Source of the DNA: Alphaproteobacteria bacterium UBA830
GTDB lineage: Bacteria; Pseudomonadota; Alphaproteobacteria; MPNO01; UBA830
Assembly: GCA_905181725.1 (NCBI GenBank)
Contig: CAJIYX010000087.1
Coordinates: 1 to 41,194 of the forward strand
Length of the DNA: 41,194 bases
Reading direction: 5' to 3'
Below, piece after piece: positions 9,300 to 17,303 of the stretch (within the stretch, counting starts at the first letter, position 1; each line of letters starts with the position of its first letter). The notes under the pieces are model-generated. The model searched no databases and was not told the origin of the DNA. It saw nothing but the letters and a program-made list of their open reading frames with translations. Made by a program: the position numbers and the translations under genes.

Positions 9300-10060
9300 T
9301 CCGCCAGATCGACGGCCTCGAACGCGACGTCGCCCGGCGCACCTGCGGCGAACTGCCATACTGGCTTGCGCCCCGGGAAGTTCATCGACGGCAGCGCGAT
9401 CAGGGAACTCGACAGGGTGCCGAAACCGAAATCGGTGGTAATCCGCATCGCATCGCGGGAATCGGTATCGGCCCCGTGCTCAGCGCTGGCGAGCAGGTTC
9501 TGCCAGGATGACCAGTCCCCCGCATCGATATCGGGCGCGGTTGCGGCATCGAACCTGGGTTTGTGGAAGGCGACGCGCCCCGATGCCGTATCGTTCAGAT
9601 CGAACGCGGTCAGCATCGATATACCGACCGGGATCTCCACGACATCAACGCGTCCGCCTGCGGCCTCGCCCTTGCCGCGAATCCAGAAGGCATCGCGGTT
9701 ATCGACCACGACCAGGTTGAACGACCGGTAACTGCCGCCGTCGAGGTTCGACAGCGCGTCGGCGGCATCCGCTGCATCGGCATGATCCAGCGCCTCGAGG
9801 ACGATTTCGCCGCGAGAGCGCAACAGATCATCCGGGCCCAGCGAATCCTTGCGGTTCAGAATGCCGGCCACGACCCCCTCGTCGTTCAGCCCCATCCAGG
9901 TACCGCCGGCAAGCTGGTCTATTCCGGCAACGACATTCTCGCGGTCGGGCCAATGTCGGCCGGGCGGATCCCAAGGACGGCCCACCATTTCATCGCGGTT
10001 TGCGGCCATAAGAACCGGCCAGTCATGATCGGGGCGGCGGAGGATTACAACGGTGCACAT
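9296..10060 (-). CDS. NRDE/TANGO2 family protein
   Basis: The 254-residue protein starts MCTVVILRR and carries the family-defining NRDE motif in LMAANRDEMVGRPWDPP, followed by GGTWMGLNDEGVVAGILNR. The N-terminal cysteine after the initiator methionine suggests an Ntn-hydrolase-like fold. The eukaryotic relative TANGO2 is linked to haem and lipid handling; the bacterial role is unsettled. Length is usual for the bacterial members. Its last four bases overlap the end of the dead opgH on the other strand. All conserved N-terminal residues are present, so it is probably functional. Confidence 0.85.
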   Translation of the reverse strand: MCTVVILRRPDHDWPVLMAANRDEMVGRPWDPPGRHWPDRENVVAGIDQLAGGTWMGLNDEGVVAGILNRKDSLGPDDLLRSRGEIVLEALDHADAADAADALSNLDGGSYRSFNLVVVDNRDAFWIRGKGEAAGGRVDVVEIPVGISMLTAFDLNDTASGRVAFHKPRFDAATAPDIDAGDWSSWQNLLASAEHGADTDSRDAMRITTDFGFGTLSSSLIALPSMNFPGRKPVWQFAAGAPGDVAFEAVDLAD

Positions 10061-10194
10061 GCGCTCTCGATAGCAGGTTCACCGCGCCGCGACCATATGC
10101 CTGTCATTTGCGTAAATGTCCGATCTTGACTTAACGCGAGGTGAGGCCAATCTATGGGAGGCAGATTGATTTTTGTAATAAGTGGCCGGCGCCC

Positions 10195-10521
10195 ATGGCG
10201 AGTTTTGACGACCGTGAGAAAAGTTTCGAAGCGAAGTACAAGCGCGATCAGGAAACCCTGTTTCGCATCACCTCGCGCCGCAACCGGCTACTTGGTCTGT
10301 GGGCGGCCGAACAGTTCGGCATGCCCGATAATCAGGCCCTCGATTACGCCAAGGAAGTGGTCCTAGCCGACTTCGAAGAGCCCGGCGACAACGATGTCGT
10401 TCGCAAGGTGCTCGTCGATTTCGCCGAGCGCGGTCTTGCAATGGACGAGCAGAAACTGCGCAAGGAAATGATTCGGCTGATGGACGAAGCAGGTCGCCAG
10501 ATCGAATCTGCAAATTCTTAA
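10195..10521 (+). CDS. DUF1476 protein, F1-ATPase inhibitor zeta subunit-like
   Basis: A 108-residue soluble, mostly helical protein. MASFDDREKSFEAKYKRDQE at the N-terminus and RRNRLLGLWAAE after it are the signature of DUF1476, the family of the alphaproteobacterial zeta subunit that inhibits F1F0-ATPase hydrolysis in Paracoccus. The start at 10195 is taken because the family begins there; the frame stays open to 10141 but the extra residues are unlike any homologue. The charged N-terminal stretch corresponds to the inhibitory region. It converges on purB, with a GC-rich hairpin between. Confidence 0.88.
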   Translation: MASFDDREKSFEAKYKRDQETLFRITSRRNRLLGLWAAEQFGMPDNQALDYAKEVVLADFEEPGDNDVVRKVLVDFAERGLAMDEQKLRKEMIRLMDEAGRQIESANS

Positions 10522-10545
10522 GAGATTTTTCTAAAACCCCGTCAT

Positions 10546-10563
10546 CCCCGCGAAGCCGGGGGG
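10546..10563. terminator. GC hairpin between convergent DUF1476 and purB genes (REP-like)
   Basis: The stretch CCCCGCGAAGCCGGGG folds into a short stem (CCCCG/CGGGG) with a small loop. The surrounding GTCATCCCCGCGAAG resembles a small dispersed repeat seen in many proteobacterial intergenic spaces. It may stop transcription from both sides. The plus strand has no clean T-run after the stem, so a classical intrinsic terminator is not proven. Confidence 0.45.
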
Positions 10564-10585
10564 CACTTATGGGCGGGAATGCGCC

Positions 10586-11881
10586 CTAGCCGAAGACCCG
10601 CTTGAACATCGCATCGACGTTTTTGGTGTGATACCCAAGATCGAACATGGCTTCGAGCGTCGTATCGTCGACATTGGACGACACTTCCGGATCCGCCTTA
10701 AGCAGATCGAGGAACGACAGGCCTTTTGACCAGGCTTCCATCGCGTTCCGCTGAACCGCAACATACGCCCCTTCACGGCTCATCCCCGCCTGGGTGAGGG
10801 CCAGCAGTACACGCTGGGAAAACACCAGCCCGCCCAGCGCATCCAGATTCTTCTGCATGTTCTCGGGGTAGACCACCATTTTTTCTACGACGCTGGTCAG
10901 CCGCGCCAGCAGGAAGTCGAGCGTGATCGTTGAATCCGGACCGATCATGCGCTCGACCGATGAATGCGAAATATCGCGTTCATGCCACAGCGCCACGTTT
11001 TCCATCGCCGGCATCGCATATGACCGCACCATCCGGGCAAGACCCGTGATGTTTTCTGTCAACACCGGGTTACGCTTGTGCGGCATCGCCGAGGAGCCCT
11101 TCTGGCCCGGCGAGAAAAACTCCTCAACCTCGCGCAGTTCGGTCCTCTGCAGATGACGGATTTCGACGGCTAGCCGCTCCGCCGATGACGCAACAACGCC
11201 AAGCGTGGCGAAATACATTGCATGCCGATCACGCGGAATAACCTGGGTCGATACCGTTTCGGGAGAAAGCCCCATCGCCTTGGCGACGTGTTCTTCCACC
11301 GCCGGGTCGATATTGGCAAACGTACCAACCGCGCCGGAGATCGCGCAGGTCGCAATTTCAGCGCGCGCGGCTACGAGACGCTCACGGTTGCGGGCGAATT
11401 CGGCATAGTAGCCGGCCAGCTTCATCCCGAACGTCATCGGCTCGGCATGGATAGCGTGACTGCGCCCGATCGTCGGGGTCATCTTGTGCTCTACGGCGCG
11501 GGTTTTGATCGCCGCCAGAAGACCCTCCATGGTTGCAATCAGGATGTCCGTCGCCTGCGTGAGCTGCACCGCAAGACAGGTATCCAGCACATCTGACGAT
11601 GTCATGCCCTGATGGACAAACCGCGCTTCATCGCCGACATGTTCGGCAAGGTTCGTCAGGAAGGCGATGACGTCGTGCTTGGTTTCCCGCTCGATCTCGT
11701 CGATGCGCTCGATCTCGAAGGAGCCGCGGTCCCAGACCGCCTTTGCCGCTTCTTTGGGAATGACGCCGAGTTCCGCCTGTGCATCGCAGGCATGCGCCTC
11801 GATCTCAAACCAGATTCGGAACTTGTTTTCAGGCTCCCAGATGGCTGTCATCGGGGCGCGGGAGTATCTTGGGATAGCCAT
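10586..11881 (-). CDS. purB: Adenylosuccinate lyase
   Basis: A 431-residue homotetrameric lyase that removes fumarate from SAICAR and from adenylosuccinate, the step after PurC and the last step to AMP. The N-terminus MAIPRYSRAPMTAIWEPENK, VHQGMTSSDVLDT, GRSHAIHAEPMTFG and the superfamily signature GSSAMPHKRNP (flexible loop with the catalytic serine) are all present. The length is normal. It is minus strand, like purC, but separated from it by the opgGH, NRDE and DUF1476 genes. About 75 bp separates its start from the end of the MFS remnant upstream. Confidence 0.96.
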   Translation of the reverse strand: MAIPRYSRAPMTAIWEPENKFRIWFEIEAHACDAQAELGVIPKEAAKAVWDRGSFEIERIDEIERETKHDVIAFLTNLAEHVGDEARFVHQGMTSSDVLDTCLAVQLTQATDILIATMEGLLAAIKTRAVEHKMTPTIGRSHAIHAEPMTFGMKLAGYYAEFARNRERLVAARAEIATCAISGAVGTFANIDPAVEEHVAKAMGLSPETVSTQVIPRDRHAMYFATLGVVASSAERLAVEIRHLQRTELREVEEFFSPGQKGSSAMPHKRNPVLTENITGLARMVRSYAMPAMENVALWHERDISHSSVERMIGPDSTITLDFLLARLTSVVEKMVVYPENMQKNLDALGGLVFSQRVLLALTQAGMSREGAYVAVQRNAMEAWSKGLSFLDLLKADPEVSSNVDDTTLEAMFDLGYHTKNVDAMFKRVFG

Positions 11882-11957
11882 AGAACGGGTTTATCAGAAT
11901 CGCCGGGGCGCGGAAAGCGTATGCAGCCGAAACAGTCCGGTATTTTCGAACCGCCGT

Positions 11958-12383
11958 CTAATAGGCCACAAGCCCGAAGACCGCCCAGAGCAGAACCCCG
12001 TTCGCGAGCGACAGCTGCGAACCGTCGGACAGAGCGACGAAGGTTACCCCGGTGCTCGCGCCGATCAGCTGCTGCATAAAGCCGACCAGCGACGATGCGG
12101 ACCCGGCGATATGAGGAAACGGCTGGAGCGCGCCGGCAATCGACTGCGGAAAGATAAAGGCGAAGGCGACCATGCAGAACAGCATCGGGCCAATGACGGC
12201 GAGCCAATGATCGACCGCCGCCCAGGCAAGCCCGGCAAGCAGCAGACCGAACACCGTCGCCCCGCCGACACCCCAGCGCAGCAGCGCATCGACCCCGAAC
12301 CGCCCGGTTTCCCCCCCGACTTCCCGGTCGGAGACTCGGTCGGCGTGCTCACCCCGGTCATGACGTGGTTGCCTGATGTGCAA
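11958..12383 (-). pseudogene. C-terminal remnant of a second Bcr/CflA MFS exporter
   Basis: From about 12300 to the TAG at 11958 the frame encodes only the last third of a Bcr/CflA transporter: RFGVDALLRWGVGGATVFGL, the FIFPQSIAGALQPFPHIAGSASSL motif, and the DGSQLSLA segment before the final helix. Nothing corresponding to the first eight helices is present. The first 25 or so residues of the open frame have no resemblance to the family and overlap the 3' end of the intact MFS gene. It looks like the leftover of a tandem pair after a deletion removed about 800 bp. Divergence from the intact copy is large, so the two were old paralogues rather than a fresh duplication. Confidence 0.7.
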
Positions 12384-13560
12384 GGCGGCGAACCAGTGTC
12401 AGATACGCGATCAGCGCGCAGACCGTACAAATGCAGATGACCGCCGCCATCGGATAGGGTGTGCCGTCATTCAAAACACCAATGACGGCCGTCGCGGTCG
12501 CCGCAGCGACGAACTGGATAAATCCGAGCAGCGATGAAGCCGCCCCCGCCATATGGGCGAAAGGCGACATGGCACCCGCCGTGGTGCCGGGGGAAATGAA
12601 GGCAAGAGACGTCAAGATTAGAACCACGGGACCCATCAGCGTGTAAATGTTGATGATACCAGAGGTCACAAAGACGAGCATTCCGATTCCTGCGGTCACC
12701 GCCATGATCACGCCGACGAGGATCATCCGGTCCATCCCGATGCCGGGCGCGATCCGTGCGACGCCGATCTGCGCGACCATGTAAAATATCATCGGGACGG
12801 CCATGGCGATGCCGAACTCAACCGGGCTTAAGCCCAGATACTGGATCAACCCGACAGGGGCGCCGGCGAAATAGGCCATCAACGCCCCGTACATGAAGCA
12901 CGCGCAGGTCGCGTAGGATCGAAACGACCGGTCCCGCAGGATCGTCCGGTAATTCCGGAACAACACTGACGGCTGCACTGCATTCGCCGTGCGGGCCTTG
13001 TTGGTTTCCGACAGACCGAACATAACGGACAGCAACGCAAACAGGGCAAACCCGGCCATCACCCAGAACACGTTGCGCCAGCCATATTCCTGCGTCACCC
13101 AGCCGGAGATAAAAGGCGCGATCGTCGGCATGATCCCGTGAACGCCCATCATCAGGGCGAATAGCCGCGCACCGGCCTCCCGGTCGAACAAGTCGCGAAT
13201 GATGGCGCGGGCGACGATAATCCCGGAACAGGCGAAAAAACCCTGCAGAAACCGCAACCCGATCAGCTGTTCGATGTTCGCAGCCATCGAACAGGCAATC
13301 GCCGTCGCGATATACAGAGAAATGCCTCCGATAAGGACCGGCTTTCGCCCAAAACGGTCCGATAACGGGCCATAGACCAGTTGTCCCAGCGCGATTCCGA
13401 GTACCGCCGCGCTCAGACTGTATTGCACATATGCAGTTGAGGTCTGGAAATAGGCCGGCACGACCGAGACAAGAGGCAAAGAGCCGTCGACCGTAAGCGG
13501 CAGCAGCATCGGCAACAGGCCAAGCAGACCTGCCAGAAAGGCGTAGCGCCAGCCGGTCAT
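12358..13560 (-). CDS. MFS exporter, Bcr/CflA type
   Basis: A 12-helix proton-coupled exporter of about 400 residues. Motif A is YGPLSDRFGRKPVL, followed by RFLQGFFACSGIIVARAIIRDLF; the second half has SPFAHMAGAASSLLGF and DGTPYPMA. The start at 13560 (MTGWRYAFLAG) is preferred because the frame upstream to 13620 adds a cysteine- and proline-rich stretch unlike an exporter N-terminus; no clear ribosome site decides it. It lies 145 bp downstream of a MarR gene on the same strand, a common regulator/exporter pairing, so it may export a compound sensed by that regulator or a product of the divergent catabolic operon. Confidence 0.85.
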   Translation of the reverse strand: MTGWRYAFLAGLLGLLPMLLPLTVDGSLPLVSVVPAYFQTSTAYVQYSLSAAVLGIALGQLVYGPLSDRFGRKPVLIGGISLYIATAIACSMAANIEQLIGLRFLQGFFACSGIIVARAIIRDLFDREAGARLFALMMGVHGIMPTIAPFISGWVTQEYGWRNVFWVMAGFALFALLSVMFGLSETNKARTANAVQPSVLFRNYRTILRDRSFRSYATCACFMYGALMAYFAGAPVGLIQYLGLSPVEFGIAMAVPMIFYMVAQIGVARIAPGIGMDRMILVGVIMAVTAGIGMLVFVTSGIINIYTLMGPVVLILTSLAFISPGTTAGAMSPFAHMAGAASSLLGFIQFVAAATATAVIGVLNDGTPYPMAAVICICTVCALIAYLTLVRRLAHQATTS

Positions 13561-13705
13561 TCTGAAAGTCGGCCCACAGATGGCAGGGCAACAGACAGTT
13601 GGCCGGGGCGGCACCAGCATACATGAGTGCTCGAAACAGGAATTCCCGCGCCCGCTTCGTTTTTCGGAGGAGTCCCCGCCCCGCTTGACGAAGATATCAC
13701 TATGT

Positions 13706-14149
13706 TCAGGCGCCGGTGACGCTGTTTCGGACCCGCCGGATCAAATCCTTGAACGCCGTTTGCTCGACGGATGATAGATTCCCCAGACACTGAACATTTA
13801 CCGCCTCAACCTCGGGGATCACCTTACGGTAGACCTTTCGCCCTTCCGGCGTCAGGAAGACGTTTATCTTACGGGCATCGTTCTTGTTGACTTGCCGCCG
13901 GACGAAACCCTTCTCTTCGAGCTTGTTGAGCGCGGCGACAGTGGTCGGCCCCTTCATGCGCACTTTTTCCGAGAGCTCGCGCTGGGTCAGCCCGTCGCCT
14001 TCCCACAATGCACGGAGAAACGGCCACAAACCGAGCGTGACGCCGTGCGGTGCGATACGTTCGGAAAATTCGCGATTCATAGCCCGGTTGGCATCCCAGA
14101 TCAGGAAGCCAACCGTGTCTTCAGGGTCGAAAAAATCGTCTTTGGTCAT
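13706..14149 (-). CDS. MarR-family transcriptional regulator
   Basis: About 147 residues with a winged helix-turn-helix: GLTQRELSEKVRMKGPTTVAAL is the recognition region and NDARKINVFLTPEGRK is the wing, the D-x-R motif being diagnostic. Such dimers usually repress a neighbouring gene until a phenolic or other ligand binds. The start at 14149 (MTKDDFFDPED) gives the family length; the frame is open to an ATG at 14227, and neither start has a good ribosome site. The gene lies back to back with the hydrolase/monooxygenase operon and upstream of an MFS exporter, both likely targets. The spacer 14228-14294 has TGCGC-N9-GCGCA (14249-14267) as a weak operator candidate. Confidence 0.85.
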   Translation of the reverse strand: MTKDDFFDPEDTVGFLIWDANRAMNREFSERIAPHGVTLGLWPFLRALWEGDGLTQRELSEKVRMKGPTTVAALNKLEEKGFVRRQVNKNDARKINVFLTPEGRKVYRKVIPEVEAVNVQCLGNLSSVEQTAFKDLIRRVRNSVTGA

Positions 14150-14294
14150 CAGCGGGATGTACACGCGGCAAGGGTTGAGAGCAAGCGCTTCCGCTTGACA
14201 GGGTTCCGATGCGGCAGGACACTTCATTTGCTAGCTAATCATAACACATGCGCGGTTTCACAGCGCAGAATTGAGCCTAAGGGGGCCTCGAAGA

Positions 14295-15080
14295 ATGGCA
14301 GATTGCACAGAATCGAAGATCGACATCCGGGGCTGCAAGGTTCATATGCGGCGCGGCGGCAGCGGCGAGCCAGCTTTGTTTCTGCATGGTGCCAGCGGAG
14401 TCGCCGGCTGGATTCCGGCGTTTCAGTCTCTGGCCGAAACCTACGATCTGATGGTGCCGGACCATCCGACCTATGGCCGGTCGGACGAACCGGAATGGCT
14501 CGACAACATGGACGACCTTGCGATGTTCTATCTCGACCTTCTGGACGAGATGGATCTCGACGGCGTGCACGTGATCGGCAATTCACTGGGCGGCTGGCTG
14601 GCGATGGAAATCGCGGTGCGGTCGTGCATCCGCATCAAAAGCCTGACATTGATCGGCTCCGCGGGCATCCGCATCAAGGGCAAACCGATCACCGATATTT
14701 TCATGATGGACCCGGACGATCTTGTCCGCGAAATCTTCGTCGACCAGACATTCGCCGATAACATTCTCAACATGAAACTGACAGAAGAACAGACGGATAT
14801 CCAGATCCGCAACCGCGTCGCCACGGCCCGCCTCGGCTGGCAACCCCGCCTGTTCAACCCGAACCTGCGTAAATGGCTGCACCGCATCATAGTACCGACC
14901 CATGTGATCTGGGGTGACAGCGACAAAATCGTCGATCCGGTTTATGCGGCCGAACTCGGCAAGGTCATCGCGGGGGCACAGGTCACGATAATCGAACAGG
15001 CCGGACACCTGCCGCATATCGAAAAACCGCAACCCTTCGTCGACGCCGTGACCGGGTTTATTCAGACGAAAGCAGCCTGA
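14295..15080 (+). CDS. Alpha/beta hydrolase, meta-cleavage-product-hydrolase-like
   Basis: A 261-residue alpha/beta hydrolase. FLHGASGVAGW is the oxyanion region, GNSLGGWLA near residue 100 holds the nucleophile serine, WGDSDKIVDP the acid aspartate, and GHLPHIEKP the catalytic histidine. The overall layout resembles hydrolases of aromatic ring-cleavage products, but esterase or lipase roles are equally possible. The start at 14295 is chosen over the open frame at 14271 because the family part starts after MADCTESK. It heads a likely operon with the flavin monooxygenase 10 bases behind, and is divergent from a MarR gene that may control it. Confidence 0.85.
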   Translation: MADCTESKIDIRGCKVHMRRGGSGEPALFLHGASGVAGWIPAFQSLAETYDLMVPDHPTYGRSDEPEWLDNMDDLAMFYLDLLDEMDLDGVHVIGNSLGGWLAMEIAVRSCIRIKSLTLIGSAGIRIKGKPITDIFMMDPDDLVREIFVDQTFADNILNMKLTEEQTDIQIRNRVATARLGWQPRLFNPNLRKWLHRIIVPTHVIWGDSDKIVDPVYAAELGKVIAGAQVTIIEQAGHLPHIEKPQPFVDAVTGFIQTKAA

Positions 15081-15090
15081 GCACCCACCC

Positions 15091-16287
15091 ATGAAAGTTT
15101 TCGCCTTTCACCTGATGCCATACGGCGCGCTCGATATGAGCTTCGCCGAGGAATACAGCTCTGTCTGGCTGAAACTGCCAAACAGCTATTTCGACCCCAA
15201 AATCGGTCACGAACTTTACAACCGGTATCTCGACGAGCTGGAGCTTGCCGCCGAGCTCGGCTTCGACGGCGTCTGCGTCAACGAACACCACCAGAACGCC
15301 TATGGGCTGATGCCGTCACCCGTCGTCATGGCGTCGGCGCTGGCGGCCAAGACCGGTGATGCCAAGATTGCCATTCTCGGCAATGCATTCGGGCTGCGCG
15401 AACATCCGCAAACGCTCGCCGAAGAACACGCGATGATCGATTGCATCACCGGCGGACGTCTCATCACCGGGATGGTGCGCGGCGTCGGGTGCGAATATTT
15501 CTCTATGGGCGCCAATCCGGCCTTTTCGCTCGAACGCCATACCGAAGCGCATGATCTGGTGGTTCGGGCATGGACCGAGGCAGGCCCCTTCGCATTCGAG
15601 GGCAAGCACTATCACTTCGAATACGTGAACACCTGGCCGCGCCCCTATCAACAGCCGCATCCGCCAATCTGGTGCCCGTCGCAGGGCTCGACTGAAACCA
15701 TTCAATGGGCGGCACATCCGGACCGCAAATATACCTACCTGCAGACCTATTCGGCCTTCGCCTCAGTCTTACGTTATCTGAACATGTACCGTGATGTGGC
15801 ACACAACATGTACGGCTACGAAGCATCATCCGAACAGATCGCTTGGTGCACGCCGGCCTATGTCGCCGAAACCGATCAGCAAGCCATTGATGAAGCCCGC
15901 CCGCATATCGAAATGATGTTCAACACGCTGTTACCCAAGATATCGCAGTCGATGTTTGTGCCGCCGGGCTACATGTCGGCCGCCTCGATGAAACAGATAT
16001 TCGCTCATAAGGCGACGCTGCGCGGCGGCCAGACGATCGAAGACATGATCGAGCGCGGTGTGATCGCGGTCGGCAGTCCCGACACGGTGCGCGACATTCT
16101 GACCGAGCGTCACCGCCAGGCCGGGTTCGACCACCTGTTGCTGATGCCCCAGTTCGGCACCCTGCCCGCCGACCTGTCTGAAAAGAACATCTGCCTGCTC
16201 GCAACGGAAGTCGTGCCCGCGCTCAAAGCGCTTGGCGAAAGCGACTATATTGGTTTCGAACCTGCTGCCGCCGCCGCTGCCGAATAA
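15091..16287 (+). CDS. Luciferase-like (LLM class) flavin-dependent monooxygenase
   Basis: A 398-residue TIM-barrel flavoenzyme of the bacterial luciferase-like family, two-component monooxygenases that use reduced FMN from a separate reductase. Seen: YNRYLDELELAAELGFDGVCVNEHH, the typical NEHH segment; TGGRLITGMVRGVG; and PHPPIWCPSQGS. The C-terminus ends in an alanine run (AAAAAAE). No flavin reductase is encoded nearby. The neighbouring hydrolase suggests oxidation followed by ester or C-C hydrolysis. The substrate cannot be named from sequence. Confidence 0.88.
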   Translation: MKVFAFHLMPYGALDMSFAEEYSSVWLKLPNSYFDPKIGHELYNRYLDELELAAELGFDGVCVNEHHQNAYGLMPSPVVMASALAAKTGDAKIAILGNAFGLREHPQTLAEEHAMIDCITGGRLITGMVRGVGCEYFSMGANPAFSLERHTEAHDLVVRAWTEAGPFAFEGKHYHFEYVNTWPRPYQQPHPPIWCPSQGSTETIQWAAHPDRKYTYLQTYSAFASVLRYLNMYRDVAHNMYGYEASSEQIAWCTPAYVAETDQQAIDEARPHIEMMFNTLLPKISQSMFVPPGYMSAASMKQIFAHKATLRGGQTIEDMIERGVIAVGSPDTVRDILTERHRQAGFDHLLLMPQFGTLPADLSEKNICLLATEVVPALKALGESDYIGFEPAAAAAAE

Positions 16288-16317
16288 CCGGCGTGCATTG
16301 ATTACTTTGAAATACCG

Positions 16318-17295
16318 ATGACCACGACACCGCTGCAGCTCACCCCGCTTGGACCGTATATCGGTGCCCGGGTCGACGGGATCGACCTGTCGCACCCGAT
16401 TGATGATGCGCTGGCGGAAACGCTACAGGTGGTATTGACCGAGCACCTGGTGCTCGTCTTCCCGGGACAGGCGCTGTCAGAGGATGATCAGAGCCGCTTT
16501 GCCGGGGCCTTCGGCGAGGTCAGCCGACACCTGCGGCCCGACGATATGCGCAACAAGGACGAACCCGCCGTCCACCCCGCCGTGATGATGGTCACCAACG
16601 AGCGCAAGGACGGCAAGTCGGTCGGCTACTTGCCCGATGGAGAGATTTTCTACCACACGGCTTCTTGCTTCATTGAGACGCCGCAGCGTGCCGTCTGTTT
16701 GTATGGGATGGCGGTGCCGGAAACCGGCGGCGACACGATCTTCGCCAGTGCCTGCCGGATTTACGATACCCTGCCGGCCGACCTGAAGGCGCGTCTGTCG
16801 GGCCGCAACGCCCTGAACTGTTCCGAATTCGGCATTTCCGTCAAAACGGTGAAGAAATTCGACCGCGCGAAGCCGGCGCATTACAGTCATCGCGCGATCG
16901 GCATCGACCCGCGTGACGGGCGCCGGTTCCTGTATATAAACGAGCTGATGACCGAGGAAATCGACGGGCTGACGGAGGCCGAAACCCGCAAAACGCTCAA
17001 AGTCGTGTTCGCGCATATCCGCACCTCGCCGGACGATGCCGACTGGGTCACGCGGCGCTGCGTGCCGCAACCGCTCAAAACATTCTCGCAGCCGGTGCAT
17101 CTGACCGGCGCGTGGGAAACAGTCGCGGAGAAAATGTATCTGCTGGCGGAACTCCACCCGAATAGCAGCTTCGACCGGTTCTCTGAGCCGCTCAGCGAAA
17201 AACCCGACTGGGAAGTGCGCAGCATCGCCGCCGGCCATGACGTCATGATCAACCCGCCGGAACTGCTATCGGAGATATTACTGGAACTGGCGTAA
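16318..17295 (+). CDS. In-frame chimera: TauD-type dioxygenase N-part fused to alpha/beta-hydrolase C-terminus; catalytic residues missing
   Basis: Residues 1 to about 234 are TauD/TfdA-like (GARVDGIDLSHPI, GGDTIFASACRIYDTLP, RFLYINELMTEEI). From about residue 238 the sequence changes to DADWVTRRCVPQPLKTFSQP and ends WEVRSIAAGHDVMINPPELL, which is the C-terminus of an alpha/beta hydrolase, including its catalytic-histidine GHD motif (H307). The distal iron-binding histidine and the 2-oxoglutarate arginine of the dioxygenase are therefore absent, and the proximal H-x-D motif reads H113-T-A115. The hydrolase part lacks the nucleophile serine and acid. The simplest reading is a deletion joining two neighbouring genes in frame near 17014-17037. 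The product is probably inactive as a 2-oxoglutarate oxygenase; a new function is not excluded. Confidence 0.72.
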   Translation: MTTTPLQLTPLGPYIGARVDGIDLSHPIDDALAETLQVVLTEHLVLVFPGQALSEDDQSRFAGAFGEVSRHLRPDDMRNKDEPAVHPAVMMVTNERKDGKSVGYLPDGEIFYHTASCFIETPQRAVCLYGMAVPETGGDTIFASACRIYDTLPADLKARLSGRNALNCSEFGISVKTVKKFDRAKPAHYSHRAIGIDPRDGRRFLYINELMTEEIDGLTEAETRKTLKVVFAHIRTSPDDADWVTRRCVPQPLKTFSQPVHLTGAWETVAEKMYLLAELHPNSSFDRFSEPLSEKPDWEVRSIAAGHDVMINPPELLSEILLELA

Positions 17296-17303
17296 GACGC
17301 GCC

